Shown here in pieces: positions 1 through 8,900 of a stretch of DNA of 26,173 nucleotides; positions within the stretch are counted from its first letter, which is position 1, and each line of letters begins with the position of its first letter. Made by a program: the position numbers and the translations under genes. The notes below the pieces were generated by a model that was given only the letters and a program-made list of their open reading frames with translations, was not told where the DNA came from and did no database searches. This DNA is from a virus: IMG/VR virus record IMGVR_UViG_3300049008_000010, positions 1 to 26,173 of that record, one strand, 5' to 3'.

Positions 1-114
1 ACATAAGAGAGCTTAATACACTATATAGTTAGCTACCCCTAGGCTATACCTTAGTAACTACCTTAGAGTCACTAGCGGGGGCCTCCCTATTCTTTAAGTG
101 TGAGGGATTGTACC
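1..114. other. Non-coding AT-rich tract after the tail operon
   Basis: No gene is visible between the GNAT-like gene stop (115) and the window edge. The tract holds two copies of a TACCTTAG motif (47-54 and 59-66) that recurs in the non-coding right end of the window, and the downstream half of the conserved 44-bp element (90-133). A G/C-rich patch at 76-87 does not form a convincing hairpin and no T-run follows it, so I see no intrinsic terminator on either strand. The most likely role is the leader of the next minus-strand unit, which lies outside the window. Confidence 0.6.
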
Positions 115-133
115 TTAACTCGGTATCTTCCGA
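90..133 (-). promoter_or_regulatory. Conserved 44-bp element, copy 1 (putative phage promoter)
   Basis: It matches 25940-25983 at 42 of 44 positions, in the same orientation; the differences are at 119 and 121. Read on the minus strand it contains GGTACAATCCC, where TACAAT (112-107) resembles a sigma70 -10 box, but there is no conserved TTGACA-like box at the right distance. The invariant upstream block GGAAGATACC may replace it as an activator or phage-polymerase contact. This copy overlaps the last five codons and the stop of the GNAT-like gene and would drive a unit beyond the window edge. The promoter role is inferred from conservation and from copy 2 lying just upstream of the first head gene. 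Confidence 0.55.
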
Positions 134-609
134 GTTCTATTTAAACCTACTTCAAAACTTACTTCTTTAAGAAGCATATTTCCATAATCTGTCCAGCCTT
201 CCTTTTCAAGTATCTTGTTAAAACACTTAGGCGTGTGAGGACACGGTGTTGTTATTGCAAGAGATACACCTCTTTGTTGAGAAGCTGCTTTGGTCAGACT
301 TTCATGAGCTACCCTTAAAGCTGTCACTGCTGCATAACCTTCTAGCTTGCAATGGTAGAAGTCTAACTGTAATGCAGTCTTCTTACTATAGTAAGCAGGA
401 CGTGTTATGTTGGCAGAAATCCAGCCTACTATCTCACCATTGTGTTCTAGGACTCTAAAGAATGTGCCACTGGCTAACTTACCTAAAGACACTGCTACAG
501 TTTTCCAATCAACACCGAACTCTGGAACAATAAAGTCAAGGCTTGTACTTGTGGATATATCTAAGCAAGTCTTTAACTCTGCACTAGATTTTAATCTACG
601 GGCTATCAT
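115..609 (-). CDS. GNAT-like acetyltransferase at the end of the tail operon
   Basis: 164 aa. The pattern fits a GNAT fold: a strand pair around residues 49-70 (FFRVLEHNGEIVGWISANI), a helix near 87-108 (EGYAAVTALRVAHESL) where the acetyl-CoA-binding segment would sit, and a C-terminal FNKILEKEGWTDYGNMLLKEV block, the usual 'position in family' signature of GNAT C-termini. The canonical Q/R-x-x-G-x-G/A loop is not clear, so cofactor binding is not certain. The ATG overlaps the stop of the tip-protein gene (ATGA), so it is co-transcribed and probably translationally coupled to it. The substrate cannot be read from sequence; modification of a virion or host protein is possible. The last codons fall within the conserved 44-bp element. 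Confidence 0.6.
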   Translation of the reverse strand: MIARRLKSSAELKTCLDISTSTSLDFIVPEFGVDWKTVAVSLGKLASGTFFRVLEHNGEIVGWISANITRPAYYSKKTALQLDFYHCKLEGYAAVTALRVAHESLTKAASQQRGVSLAITTPCPHTPKCFNKILEKEGWTDYGNMLLKEVSFEVGLNRTRKIPS

Positions 610-3158
610 TGTATCACCAAGCCTAATACAAATGCGTACTCACCTGCAACAGAGCTACGGAGTTTAAGTGAAACTACTGTATCTGTTGTTAGTGTTATTG
701 AAGGTATGTTCACACCGACTGGAACACCTAATTGTGTTACTGTTGCAAGAATGGCCCCAGATGACTCTAATGTAAGTATGGCTGATACATCTACTTCCGC
801 ACAACCTAGTACAGCAGATATATTAGAATAGACCCCCGCTGGAAGTTCAAACATAGTAATCACATAGGGTGTTGTACCTAGAGCGTGAGCGTTTACAGGT
901 ACAATGATAGGATTGGCAAGATAGTTTGAGAGTGTGGCTGTGATAGTAGCTTCCACAGGCAAACTTAACCTATTAAGGGAATCTACTGACCGCACTTTTA
1001 TAAGGACAGATGAAGGCTTTGTTCCAAAATCTTCCAGAAGCTGTGCATCTGTATAGGTCACAGTAACCCTGCTAGTTACCAATGTTCTTACCACCAAACC
1101 TAGCTTTATAATATCAATTGAATACTTGATTGCCCCTATTGCAGCAACCCAGCTTATAGTTGAACCTAAACTTCCTGTAACGCTGGTAGGTGGAAGTAGT
1201 GGTGTGTTACTTGCCCCTGTCTCTGGTGAGTAAGAGCTTATTATTGTACCTGTAGATGCAACTGAAAGGTCAGTAGTAGTTAACACAGAACCATCAAGTA
1301 GGTAGGTGTAGAGAATACCTGTTGTCCACACAGCAGAAGAAGCTGGATGTGATGTGGTACCTTCCGCAGAGAGTGTAGTAAATGAATCCCAGCTTACAGT
1401 AGAACCAACAACTGTTGTCGTAAAGTTAACAGCAATAGGCGGATAGGTTGCTAAAGGTTGTATCACAGGAGGTGCTTCGGAATACTTAGTAGACCACGCT
1501 AACATAGACGGGTCAAATCTCTCAGCGTCAATCTGAATATCACCTACAGGGGACATCTTGGCTGTACTTACCTTGAACACCATATCGGTAACACCTAAGG
1601 CTTCACTTGTTAAGACGAAGTAGTCGGCAGGCTCTAGGATGAACTCTCTTGGAGCGTATGTCAGTGTGAGGTGCACAGTAGACCTGCTGGTTCTCACAGC
1701 TTCTTCTGCAATAGCCAAAGCATGGTACCTATCCACTGTACCGTCTGCTGAAATCTCAGATTCTAATTGAAGGCCTCCGTCCTCAGCTAAGTATGTGTTA
1801 TACAAAGCAGTCTGGTCAAACTTGTCTGGCCATGATACACTGTTCTCTTTAAAGTCAAGGTCTTCGTCCATAAACTTAACTGTACAGAAGTTAAGTCTTT
1901 CACTGCTTGTAGGCCAGGCTAAGCTCAAAGGTTCGCCTAAGATTATATCATCGTCTGTAATAATTGTAGAAGTAACAGGACCTGGAAGGTTAACTGGATA
2001 TTGGAGCTTAAGTTTGTAAATACCACCTGACCACACAAGCCTTGCATCCCCCATAGTACCTAAGATTGTCTCTATGTTATCTCTGATAGGTCTACTTGTG
2101 TCAATTACAAGATTACATTCATATAGAGGCAAGTCACGGGTGTATCTTGTTATTGCACCAGGAGAGAAAGGGTCTAATGGTTGGTTCATTCTACCTTTTA
2201 TAGTAACACCTGTCTGTACAATAGTGTCACATATCAAGGCGGTTTCTTCAAATGAAATCAAGTTTATATCTTCTGGATGTACGCCTCTTCCAGATTCATT
2301 ATCTAATAAGTAATCTAGGAGGCACCATGCAGGGTTGTTTGTGTAGACCTTGGCTGTTTGTAACACACCATCCACTACCTTGGATACAAGTCTCCCCTCT
2401 ACAAAGAACTGTAAACTAGGAGTACCAGAGAATTGTACTGCATCAGATAATCTAAAGCAAGCAGCTGCATAAGCCATGCCATCAAATGTTGCACTAGAGC
2501 CGCCTGTATTTATGTCTGGAAAGTTAAGTTCAAAAGGCCAAGCTGTACCGTAGCCATAGTAGACATCCACCATTAGTGCAGCGTTAGGTTCAAATCTTCC
2601 AAACGTGTCTAACTCGTCTTTGATAGTACCGTACTTAGCCTCTCTTGGACTGCCTCCATCATCAACAGACATATCAGCTACCCTGTGAATAGGGCCTACA
2701 CAAAGAGCCTGTTGCATAAATAGGAATGTGTAAAACTTAAGGTCTAGCCAGTTGTCTAGCATAAGTCCTCCATAAGGGTAACCCCATGAGATACTTCTAG
2801 GTGCTAGCACACCTTCTGCATTATATTCAGAGACTGTATAAGAGCCTCCTTGGGTTGTGTGCATCACTGAATGAAAGGACTTACTTGCATTTACAGTGTA
2901 AAGCGAAGCGGGAACTCCAACACCCGCTCTCATCATATCAGATACATGGGTTCTTACTCGGATACCTCCGATAAGAGCTCTACCATACACAATAGGAAGG
3001 TACGCAGACTGGCCGTCTGTGACTACCTTATAGCCTTCTGTGCTTTGTGTTTGTGATGACGCTCCTTTTCTTTTGGGCTTCATCATGATAGATACAACTG
3101 TCATAGCAACTGAGACAACTGCAAGTATTAATGGAATAAACGGTATTACTGGTGGCAT
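606..3158 (-). CDS. J-like tail tip / host-specificity protein
   Basis: 850 aa. Residues 1-26 are strongly hydrophobic and are followed by a basic KPKRK stretch, as in many proteobacterial phage tip proteins. Next come a block with LPIVYGRALIGGIRVRTHVSD (about 52-75) and a long Phage-tail_3-like region, about 330-555, including DADARLVWSGG-type and LEPADYFVL segments. The C-terminal third is Ser/Thr-rich beta structure; residues about 565-640 and 650-743 look like fibronectin type III modules, and a final beta-sandwich of about 100 residues could carry receptor binding. By family role it closes the tail tip and contacts the cell surface. It starts 1 nt after the upstream stop. It is shorter than lambda J (1,132 aa) because it has fewer C-terminal modules. 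Confidence 0.8.
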   Translation of the reverse strand: MPPVIPFIPLILAVVSVAMTVVSIMMKPKRKGASSQTQSTEGYKVVTDGQSAYLPIVYGRALIGGIRVRTHVSDMMRAGVGVPASLYTVNASKSFHSVMHTTQGGSYTVSEYNAEGVLAPRSISWGYPYGGLMLDNWLDLKFYTFLFMQQALCVGPIHRVADMSVDDGGSPREAKYGTIKDELDTFGRFEPNAALMVDVYYGYGTAWPFELNFPDINTGGSSATFDGMAYAAACFRLSDAVQFSGTPSLQFFVEGRLVSKVVDGVLQTAKVYTNNPAWCLLDYLLDNESGRGVHPEDINLISFEETALICDTIVQTGVTIKGRMNQPLDPFSPGAITRYTRDLPLYECNLVIDTSRPIRDNIETILGTMGDARLVWSGGIYKLKLQYPVNLPGPVTSTIITDDDIILGEPLSLAWPTSSERLNFCTVKFMDEDLDFKENSVSWPDKFDQTALYNTYLAEDGGLQLESEISADGTVDRYHALAIAEEAVRTSRSTVHLTLTYAPREFILEPADYFVLTSEALGVTDMVFKVSTAKMSPVGDIQIDAERFDPSMLAWSTKYSEAPPVIQPLATYPPIAVNFTTTVVGSTVSWDSFTTLSAEGTTSHPASSAVWTTGILYTYLLDGSVLTTTDLSVASTGTIISSYSPETGASNTPLLPPTSVTGSLGSTISWVAAIGAIKYSIDIIKLGLVVRTLVTSRVTVTYTDAQLLEDFGTKPSSVLIKVRSVDSLNRLSLPVEATITATLSNYLANPIIVPVNAHALGTTPYVITMFELPAGVYSNISAVLGCAEVDVSAILTLESSGAILATVTQLGVPVGVNIPSITLTTDTVVSLKLRSSVAGEYAFVLGLVIQ

Positions 3159-3159
3159 C

Positions 3160-3750
3160 TTATACTACCCCTTCGTCAGGTTTTGATTTACCCCAGTTAA
3201 GGGATGCTTGTACAGAACCTCTTGTTATAACATCACAGGAGGAGTCATTTGGGTTTCTTTTTCTAACTATATCTTTTGTTAGATATATAAACTTCTTCAT
3301 TCCTAAGTCATTCACAGGGCTGGCTGCACCTATTACAAGAGCCTCTGCCTCTTCGGATATATCAAATCCGACACTATCTATAAGACCTTTATAGGCAACA
3401 ATACTATAGCTTATAGGCAAGTCTGACGAAGGGTCTATAAACCACAATCTAACTTCTAACAACTTACCTACCAATCCTGTAGAGGATAAGTCTCCAGACA
3501 ACAAGTTAGTGTTACCTACTGTGATTGAGAATAGTGACCTATCTACACTGCTGACTAACTGCACGTTATCAATCTTAAGTATAGGTAACTCATCGCTATA
3601 TGCTACACCATCCAAGTTAATGGAGGAGTGATAAGTTGTACCTGCCCATATGTTAGTAGAGCTTCCTCTGTGCCATATTCTGGCTGTGTAAAAAGTCTCA
3701 TCGGCACCTGCTGCTAGGATTGCCTTTAGTTCTTCTGGTAATGTTATCAT
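3160..3750 (-). CDS. DUF2163-like tail hub / distal tail protein
   Basis: 196 aa. The N-terminal pattern (LPEELKAILAAGADETFYTARIWHRG), a central beta-rich part and the ending KDIVRKRNPNDSSCD...LNWGK resemble the DUF2163/BR0599-type proteins encoded between the tape measure and the J-like tip in many siphophages and gene transfer agents. Such proteins form part of the baseplate hub. A good GGAGG ribosome binding site precedes the ATG, which overlaps the previous stop by 4 nt (ATGA). The family call is from memory of sequence patterns; the tail-tip location is secure from context. Confidence 0.6.
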   Translation of the reverse strand: MITLPEELKAILAAGADETFYTARIWHRGSSTNIWAGTTYHSSINLDGVAYSDELPILKIDNVQLVSSVDRSLFSITVGNTNLLSGDLSSTGLVGKLLEVRLWFIDPSSDLPISYSIVAYKGLIDSVGFDISEEAEALVIGAASPVNDLGMKKFIYLTKDIVRKRNPNDSSCDVITRGSVQASLNWGKSKPDEGVV

Positions 3751-4334
3751 ATCGCCTCCACTAGTTTTATTGTCCCAACATCCATCAAGATACCATCTAG
3801 GTAAGACATCCCTGTTACTGTTCCTACATCCAAGAAGCAGCTCATGTGAACATCATTCTCAAAGTACATTAGTTCAGCTTGAGGTACATCTGCCCTTATT
3901 GGAGGAAACACTTGAATACTTCCAGGTTCTGTTGATGTCACAATATAGACTTTACCATGAGTAGTGAACATTATGTAACACCCTAAAGGTATGTTGCCAG
4001 GAACGGCTACAGTAGTTGCACCTGCAAGGGCAGCTAAGGTTAGTCCTTGAGGTCCTTGATTAGAAGGTACATTTCTGTACGGTTGAGGCATTCTTATACT
4101 CAAGGGTGTATGAAACCCACTGGTGATAAGATAAGCAGCTAATTCAGATGCACTTTCGATAAGAGGTTCTAAGTTAGTATCTATCTCCCAGCGGTGTGCA
4201 GACGCTCTTCTTATGTTTCTTACAAGACTCAATGTGTCTGATATAAATACAGGCACATTACTTCTTATTGTGATAGGGGTTACAAAGCTAGCTATAATAT
4301 CCCCTGCGTTGTTTAGAATCCCATGTTTGTTCAT
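3747..4334 (-). CDS. Distal tail protein, short paralogue of the upstream gene
   Basis: 195 aa, not recognised as a named family. It is homologous over its whole length to residues 1 to about 194 of the protein encoded at 4353-5870. The first 58 residues align without gaps with 37 identities, including RSNVPV, RWEID and NLEPL, and the ends correspond (DGILMDVGTIKLVE against DGILMNTGTVKLVE). The pair therefore arose by duplication. Context between the tape measure and hub genes implies a tail-tip structural role. No clear Shine-Dalgarno is visible upstream of the ATG, so expression may depend on coupling to the gene 18 nt upstream. Confidence 0.65.
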   Translation of the reverse strand: MNKHGILNNAGDIIASFVTPITIRSNVPVFISDTLSLVRNIRRASAHRWEIDTNLEPLIESASELAAYLITSGFHTPLSIRMPQPYRNVPSNQGPQGLTLAALAGATTVAVPGNIPLGCYIMFTTHGKVYIVTSTEPGSIQVFPPIRADVPQAELMYFENDVHMSCFLDVGTVTGMSYLDGILMDVGTIKLVEAI

Positions 4335-4352
4335 AATGTATTTTAGGTTGAG

Positions 4353-5870
4353 TTAATTAAATAGTATAACGTAATTACCCGATACATCCAGCGCGTAATA
4401 AACACCATTACGCTTCCATCCGTAACCAACGGCGAAATGGTTAATCGAGTCATCAACCATAACTGCCTCGCGGGTAAATGTCTCTGTAGCTGTATCAAAA
4501 AACCACAGCCCTTCCGTATATAGCCCATAAGAAGAGCTAATAATTAAAAGACTGCCATCTATGCCTGCCGCACGAAAATGAGTAGTCACGCCCGATGATA
4601 CTGGTATAGCAAAAAAAGTAATCATATCCGTAACCACATTGACGCGATAAAATCCGCCCCCACCATTTAGATAAATGTTATCGCCGATTATACCAATAAT
4701 GCCGAATACGCTTTCTGGCATTATGAGATAACCAATTTGCACTAGATTTGCATCTAATTTTAGTAGCGATATACCTTGAGTTGCATAAGCCCAATAATGA
4801 ACTCCATGCCCTATGATTTCGCCCTGAATATCGTAACGATAAAAGATGCCACCTGTTTGCGCCGCTATTTGTGTACCCGATAAATCTAGCTTATAGACTT
4901 TGCCATCACTCCCACCAACACCCGCCGTTCCCATTAATAAATAATCACCTACCCGTGACATTGTGCGTACTTGGTAAGCTAGGTGTATACTCTCTAACAC
5001 CCGTCCAGCAGGGGTAATTTTTGTAAGGTAACTGTTGTAATAATCAACGCCTACCGCGAACCATAAGTTGTCACCATCCGCAGCCCCCAGAACAGCAAAA
5101 TCATAAAGACCGTAGCGCGGCGTTATATATTCAAGTGTTGCTAGAGTTGTTAAGTTGACAATAGTAATAACTCTGCCTCTATTGTTATTGGCAATGTAAG
5201 CATAGTTAGTGGTCTCAGTTGCTTTGACAGGAGAATCTACATAAAACCTATCTAAAGTTGGTATAATGCGTGCCTTTGCAACATAACTAATACGTTCAAC
5301 CAGTTTTACTGTACCAGTGTTCATCAGTATACCGTCTGTATACGAAGAGCCAGTTACTGTACCTGTGTCATAAAGGCAAGACATAACTACATCATCTTCA
5401 AAGTAAATAGAGCCTGACACATCTTTTAGCAGTGCAGGAAATACAGTAAGACCTCCACCTGGAAGATTACCTACAACCATGTAAACTTTACTATGATTGC
5501 TAAACTTAACAAAGCAACTAGCAGGGATAACACCTTCTGTATATACAGTGTAAGAACCTTTAAGGTATATACCTAGTAAAGCTTTAGGTCCTTGTATTGC
5601 AGAAGGTTGCCTGTAAGGTTGTGGCACTATTATCGATAGAGGTTTATACAAACCGTGCGTAACTAGGTGTACACCTAGATTTACTGCATCTTGCGTAAGA
5701 GGTTCTAGGTTAGCGTCTATCTCCCACCTCTGGGAGTTTAACTTCCGTACCTTCCTTTTGAGGCTTAAAGCATCTGACACTAACACAGGAACATTACTTC
5801 TTACTGAGAGAGGTGTTACAAATCTTGCTATAACTTCCCCTGCGTCATTTAAAATACCATACTTCTTCAC
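4353..5870 (-). CDS. Distal tail protein with appended beta-propeller (receptor-binding candidate)
   Basis: 505 aa from a GTG start at 5870. A TTG six bases upstream (5876) is in frame but abuts the AAGGAG ribosome binding site (5882-5877), whereas GTG lies 6 nt from it. The GTG start gives MKKYGILND, which aligns with MNKHGILNN of the paralogue. Residues 1 to about 194 are the shared tail-tip domain. Residues about 210-505 hold six or seven repeats of about 40 residues, each with a short strand after a GD/DN/NG turn (DNLWFAV, GDYLLMG, GDNIYLN, GSLLIIS, NGVYYAL), the pattern of a beta-propeller. Propellers on tail proteins usually bind surface glycans or proteins, so this is the best receptor-binding candidate besides the J-like protein. 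The propeller DNA is much richer in CpG than its surroundings. Confidence 0.7.
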   Translation of the reverse strand: MKKYGILNDAGEVIARFVTPLSVRSNVPVLVSDALSLKRKVRKLNSQRWEIDANLEPLTQDAVNLGVHLVTHGLYKPLSIIVPQPYRQPSAIQGPKALLGIYLKGSYTVYTEGVIPASCFVKFSNHSKVYMVVGNLPGGGLTVFPALLKDVSGSIYFEDDVVMSCLYDTGTVTGSSYTDGILMNTGTVKLVERISYVAKARIIPTLDRFYVDSPVKATETTNYAYIANNNRGRVITIVNLTTLATLEYITPRYGLYDFAVLGAADGDNLWFAVGVDYYNSYLTKITPAGRVLESIHLAYQVRTMSRVGDYLLMGTAGVGGSDGKVYKLDLSGTQIAAQTGGIFYRYDIQGEIIGHGVHYWAYATQGISLLKLDANLVQIGYLIMPESVFGIIGIIGDNIYLNGGGGFYRVNVVTDMITFFAIPVSSGVTTHFRAAGIDGSLLIISSSYGLYTEGLWFFDTATETFTREAVMVDDSINHFAVGYGWKRNGVYYALDVSGNYVILFN

Positions 5871-5882
5871 TTGCAACTCCTT

Positions 5883-5904
5883 GGTGGCCTAGAGATAGGC
5901 CACC
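5883..5904 (-). other. Hairpin between tape measure gene and next gene
   Basis: A perfect 8-bp stem, GGTGGCCT / AGGCCACC, with a 6-nt loop lies 10 nt after the tape measure stop. On the minus strand it is followed at once by AAGGAG, the ribosome binding site of the next gene, not by a U-tract, so it is not a standard intrinsic terminator. Stabilising the 3' end, RNA processing, or keeping ribosomes of the two genes apart are possible roles. Confidence 0.6.
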
Positions 5905-5914
5905 TTGTTGATTA

Positions 5915-8900
5915 TTAACCGAAACCTTTCTCTCTATTATGTATGTTAACACCAGAAGCTATTATAGGCATCATCTTAAATATCTCTGACTTGGTCTGTC
6001 TTGATACATCTCCCACTACTTTCAAGTTGATTGTCTGTGAGTTGCTTATAGGAGAGTTACTTGCCGACTTACTTGATACAGCCTCTCTATAAGAAGACTG
6101 CACACCTGTTTTAGTGATTTGACCTCCTGTTGCTAAATGGTGTGTTCTACCGCTGTTGATAGCGTGGAGTAAACCTTGGTTTTCCATAGCATCTTTAGCA
6201 TTTACTACGAACTCTCCAGTTGATAACATAGCTGGGACTGAGTCAGAGGTTCCTGTACCTGGACCTACTATTGGACCGCCTGCGGCCTTCTTTAATGCAC
6301 CGTCTGCGAAGCTGCCTAGTGTATCTCCTGCCATCTTACCTAATTGTGGACTACCGAAGTAAGTACCTACGGCTGTTCCTACAAGACTGAGGCCAGTCTT
6401 TACTGCACCTCCTGTCTTACTACTTTTTCCACCTCCTGCTGAGTTGCCTATCAAGGTGTTAGTCTGCTGTATCAGGTTTGCTATTGTAGTGAGCATTTGT
6501 AATACAGAACTCCCTTGAGGTATAGCCGCAGGACCTGCTGAACCTCCTTTAGCAAACAGACTGCCTAGGCTTCCAGCAAGGCCTGATATCCCATTAATAG
6601 CTCCACTGCTAAGAGCCTCATTCGCTGTCATATCACCTATGTAGCTAGAACTTCCTGCACCTCCAGGTTTTAACACAGAATTTGTACCTGCTTGCAACCC
6701 TAGCATTTCATTATCTGTGCCAGTGTTTCCAGCATAATCCTTTAACAGTGTTGTTGAAGATAAAGCAGCAATACCTGCACTGGCTAAACCACCTAACATA
6801 CCTCCTGTAGGATTCGTAGAGGAGACTGTACTTGGTCCACTGGCGCCTAATAGAGTGTTAGTCTGTTGCAACAACTTAGCTATCGACGCAAGAATACCTT
6901 CAACACTGCTTGTGTCTATCTCAATAGGTGCATTGGTATCTACACCTAAAGCCTTGTCACCCATGCCTCCGATACCTGAACCTAGTGCAACACCAGCCTC
7001 AGAGCTACCGAACCATCCACCTACTACACTTCCGATGGAACCAAAGATGTTACTAAAGACACCTGTAGAGGGACTGCCTTCACTGGATAAACCAAGGCCA
7101 CCTTTACCAGATGTAATCGAACCAAGACCTTGCAAGGCAGTCTCTATTACAGAACCTTTGCCTGCAATAGTATTCATTAGACCATCTAACACATGGCTAA
7201 AGAATGTTGTCTTCATCTTATTGAGACCTTCTGTAGCAACCTCTTTAAACGATTTATCAGTAGTTGCGTAGTCCTGCAATGAAGAAGAGAACGTACCTAG
7301 GATGTTGCTGGAGAATGACTTACCTGCCGCTCTAGCTTCTGCCTCAGGGTCTTTACCTTCTGTGTCTAAGGTATTCTTAAGGTCTTCTTGCTTCTTTGTA
7401 AGCTGTATCTGTAAAGCTCTCTTCACCTTAGGGTCATTTGTGAGGTTCATCTTGTCTTTCAACTGACCAATACTCTTAACAAGACCTTCTGCGAATACAC
7501 GTTCAGTTTCACTAAGAAGATTAATAGCCACAGAATCTGCTGACTCACCTATTCTGGCAAGACCTTCACCAAGTTTATCAACACCTAAACTTGCAACTAA
7601 GCCGTCTGTGAAGGCATCTACTTGAGCCTTGCCTGCTTCGGCTGTTATTGCCTTGATGTCAACTTGGTTCTGCACATCTTTTATTTGTGCTGCTACACCT
7701 GCTGCTGCTTCAAGAGACTTTGTACTAAGAGTCTTTAGGGATTCTTTATACATATCTAAGGAAGGTACCATTGCTGTTATATCTGCAATGAGAGTTGAGA
7801 TTGAAGCACCTTTTATTGAAGCTAGTGTAATCTCAGCCTGTGTTCTGCTATCAGCTACCTTGTCTGTTGCAACCACAGCTTCTTGAGCCTTCGGTGGAAC
7901 AACTTGGAGTGAAGGTTTGTATGTATCATCATTAGCCTGTGCTGGAATGACAGTATGAACTTTAGGCAACATCTCTTCCACTTGTTGTTTAACACTTGTA
8001 AAAGGTTCCTTTACTATTCTTGAAGCAAGTTCACCTCTGTTGTCCATTGCTTCACTTACAGCAAGCGGCCTTTCATAGTACTTAGACAAGACACGGCCAG
8101 CTCCTTTTGCTGAATCAGTTCTTCTTAGCCTATCACCAGCAGATTTCTCTGTGTTGTTCAGCTCCCAGTTTACAAACTGTAATTGCTTTATTAAAGAAGA
8201 ACCTAATAAATCTTCACCAAACACCCTCTTAAAGTCTCTTTGCCTAGGCGGTTGCCATTGCCCTGCACCTATAGATGCTCCGCTATCACCTTTCTTTATG
8301 CCTGATATAATACTGTCTTTCAGTCCGCTTTCAGCTATAAGATTGGCAGTTATTCCAGCAGATTGGTTCTTAGTCCAACCCATCTCCATGAACTTAGTCA
8401 TCACAGAGGATGTTCTTGAATCCGTAGAAGGGAGTGAGTCCTGAACCTTAACACCATTTACTGCTGCATTGGTTTCTACTGTTGCAGAATCTATACTTGT
8501 TGGAACCATCACCTTTGTGTTAGCATCTATACTCTTGAGTATTTCATTGGTGTCTGCCAGTGCAGTTTTGAACAAGCTATCTGGTACAGCTAAGTTAGGG
8601 ATTTCACCAGTATTGCTAACATAACTGTCATTAGCTTCGACTTGATTATTCTTAGCTAAAGCTTTCTGGTAGAACCCTTCAAACTGCTCAGGTTTCATAC
8701 CTATAGCAGAGTCAACTGTAAGGTTCGTACTAAAAGCTTTGTTGATTGCTTCAACCTTACCTGAATTAGTTGCGAAGTTGTCTTTGATATTCTTAGCTAT
8801 CTTCTCAGACTTAGCCAACCAACCGTATATCTCTTGGAACCTTGAAGCATTGTCAGGGTCTTTTAGAGCCTCCTGTAAACGCTTGATGTTAGAATCAACC

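Noticed and set aside
76-90. G/C-rich hairpin terminator after the acetyltransferase-like gene
   Set aside because: The G and C runs are adjacent, leaving no room for a loop, and there is no following T-run on either strand.
4353-5290. Diversity-generating retroelement target in the propeller gene
   Set aside because: No reverse transcriptase, template repeat or adenine-biased variable repeat is visible in the window; the composition shift is a CpG effect over a whole domain.
5883-5904. Intrinsic terminator after the tape measure gene
   Set aside because: The stem is good but no U-tract follows on the minus strand, and the next ribosome binding site begins immediately.
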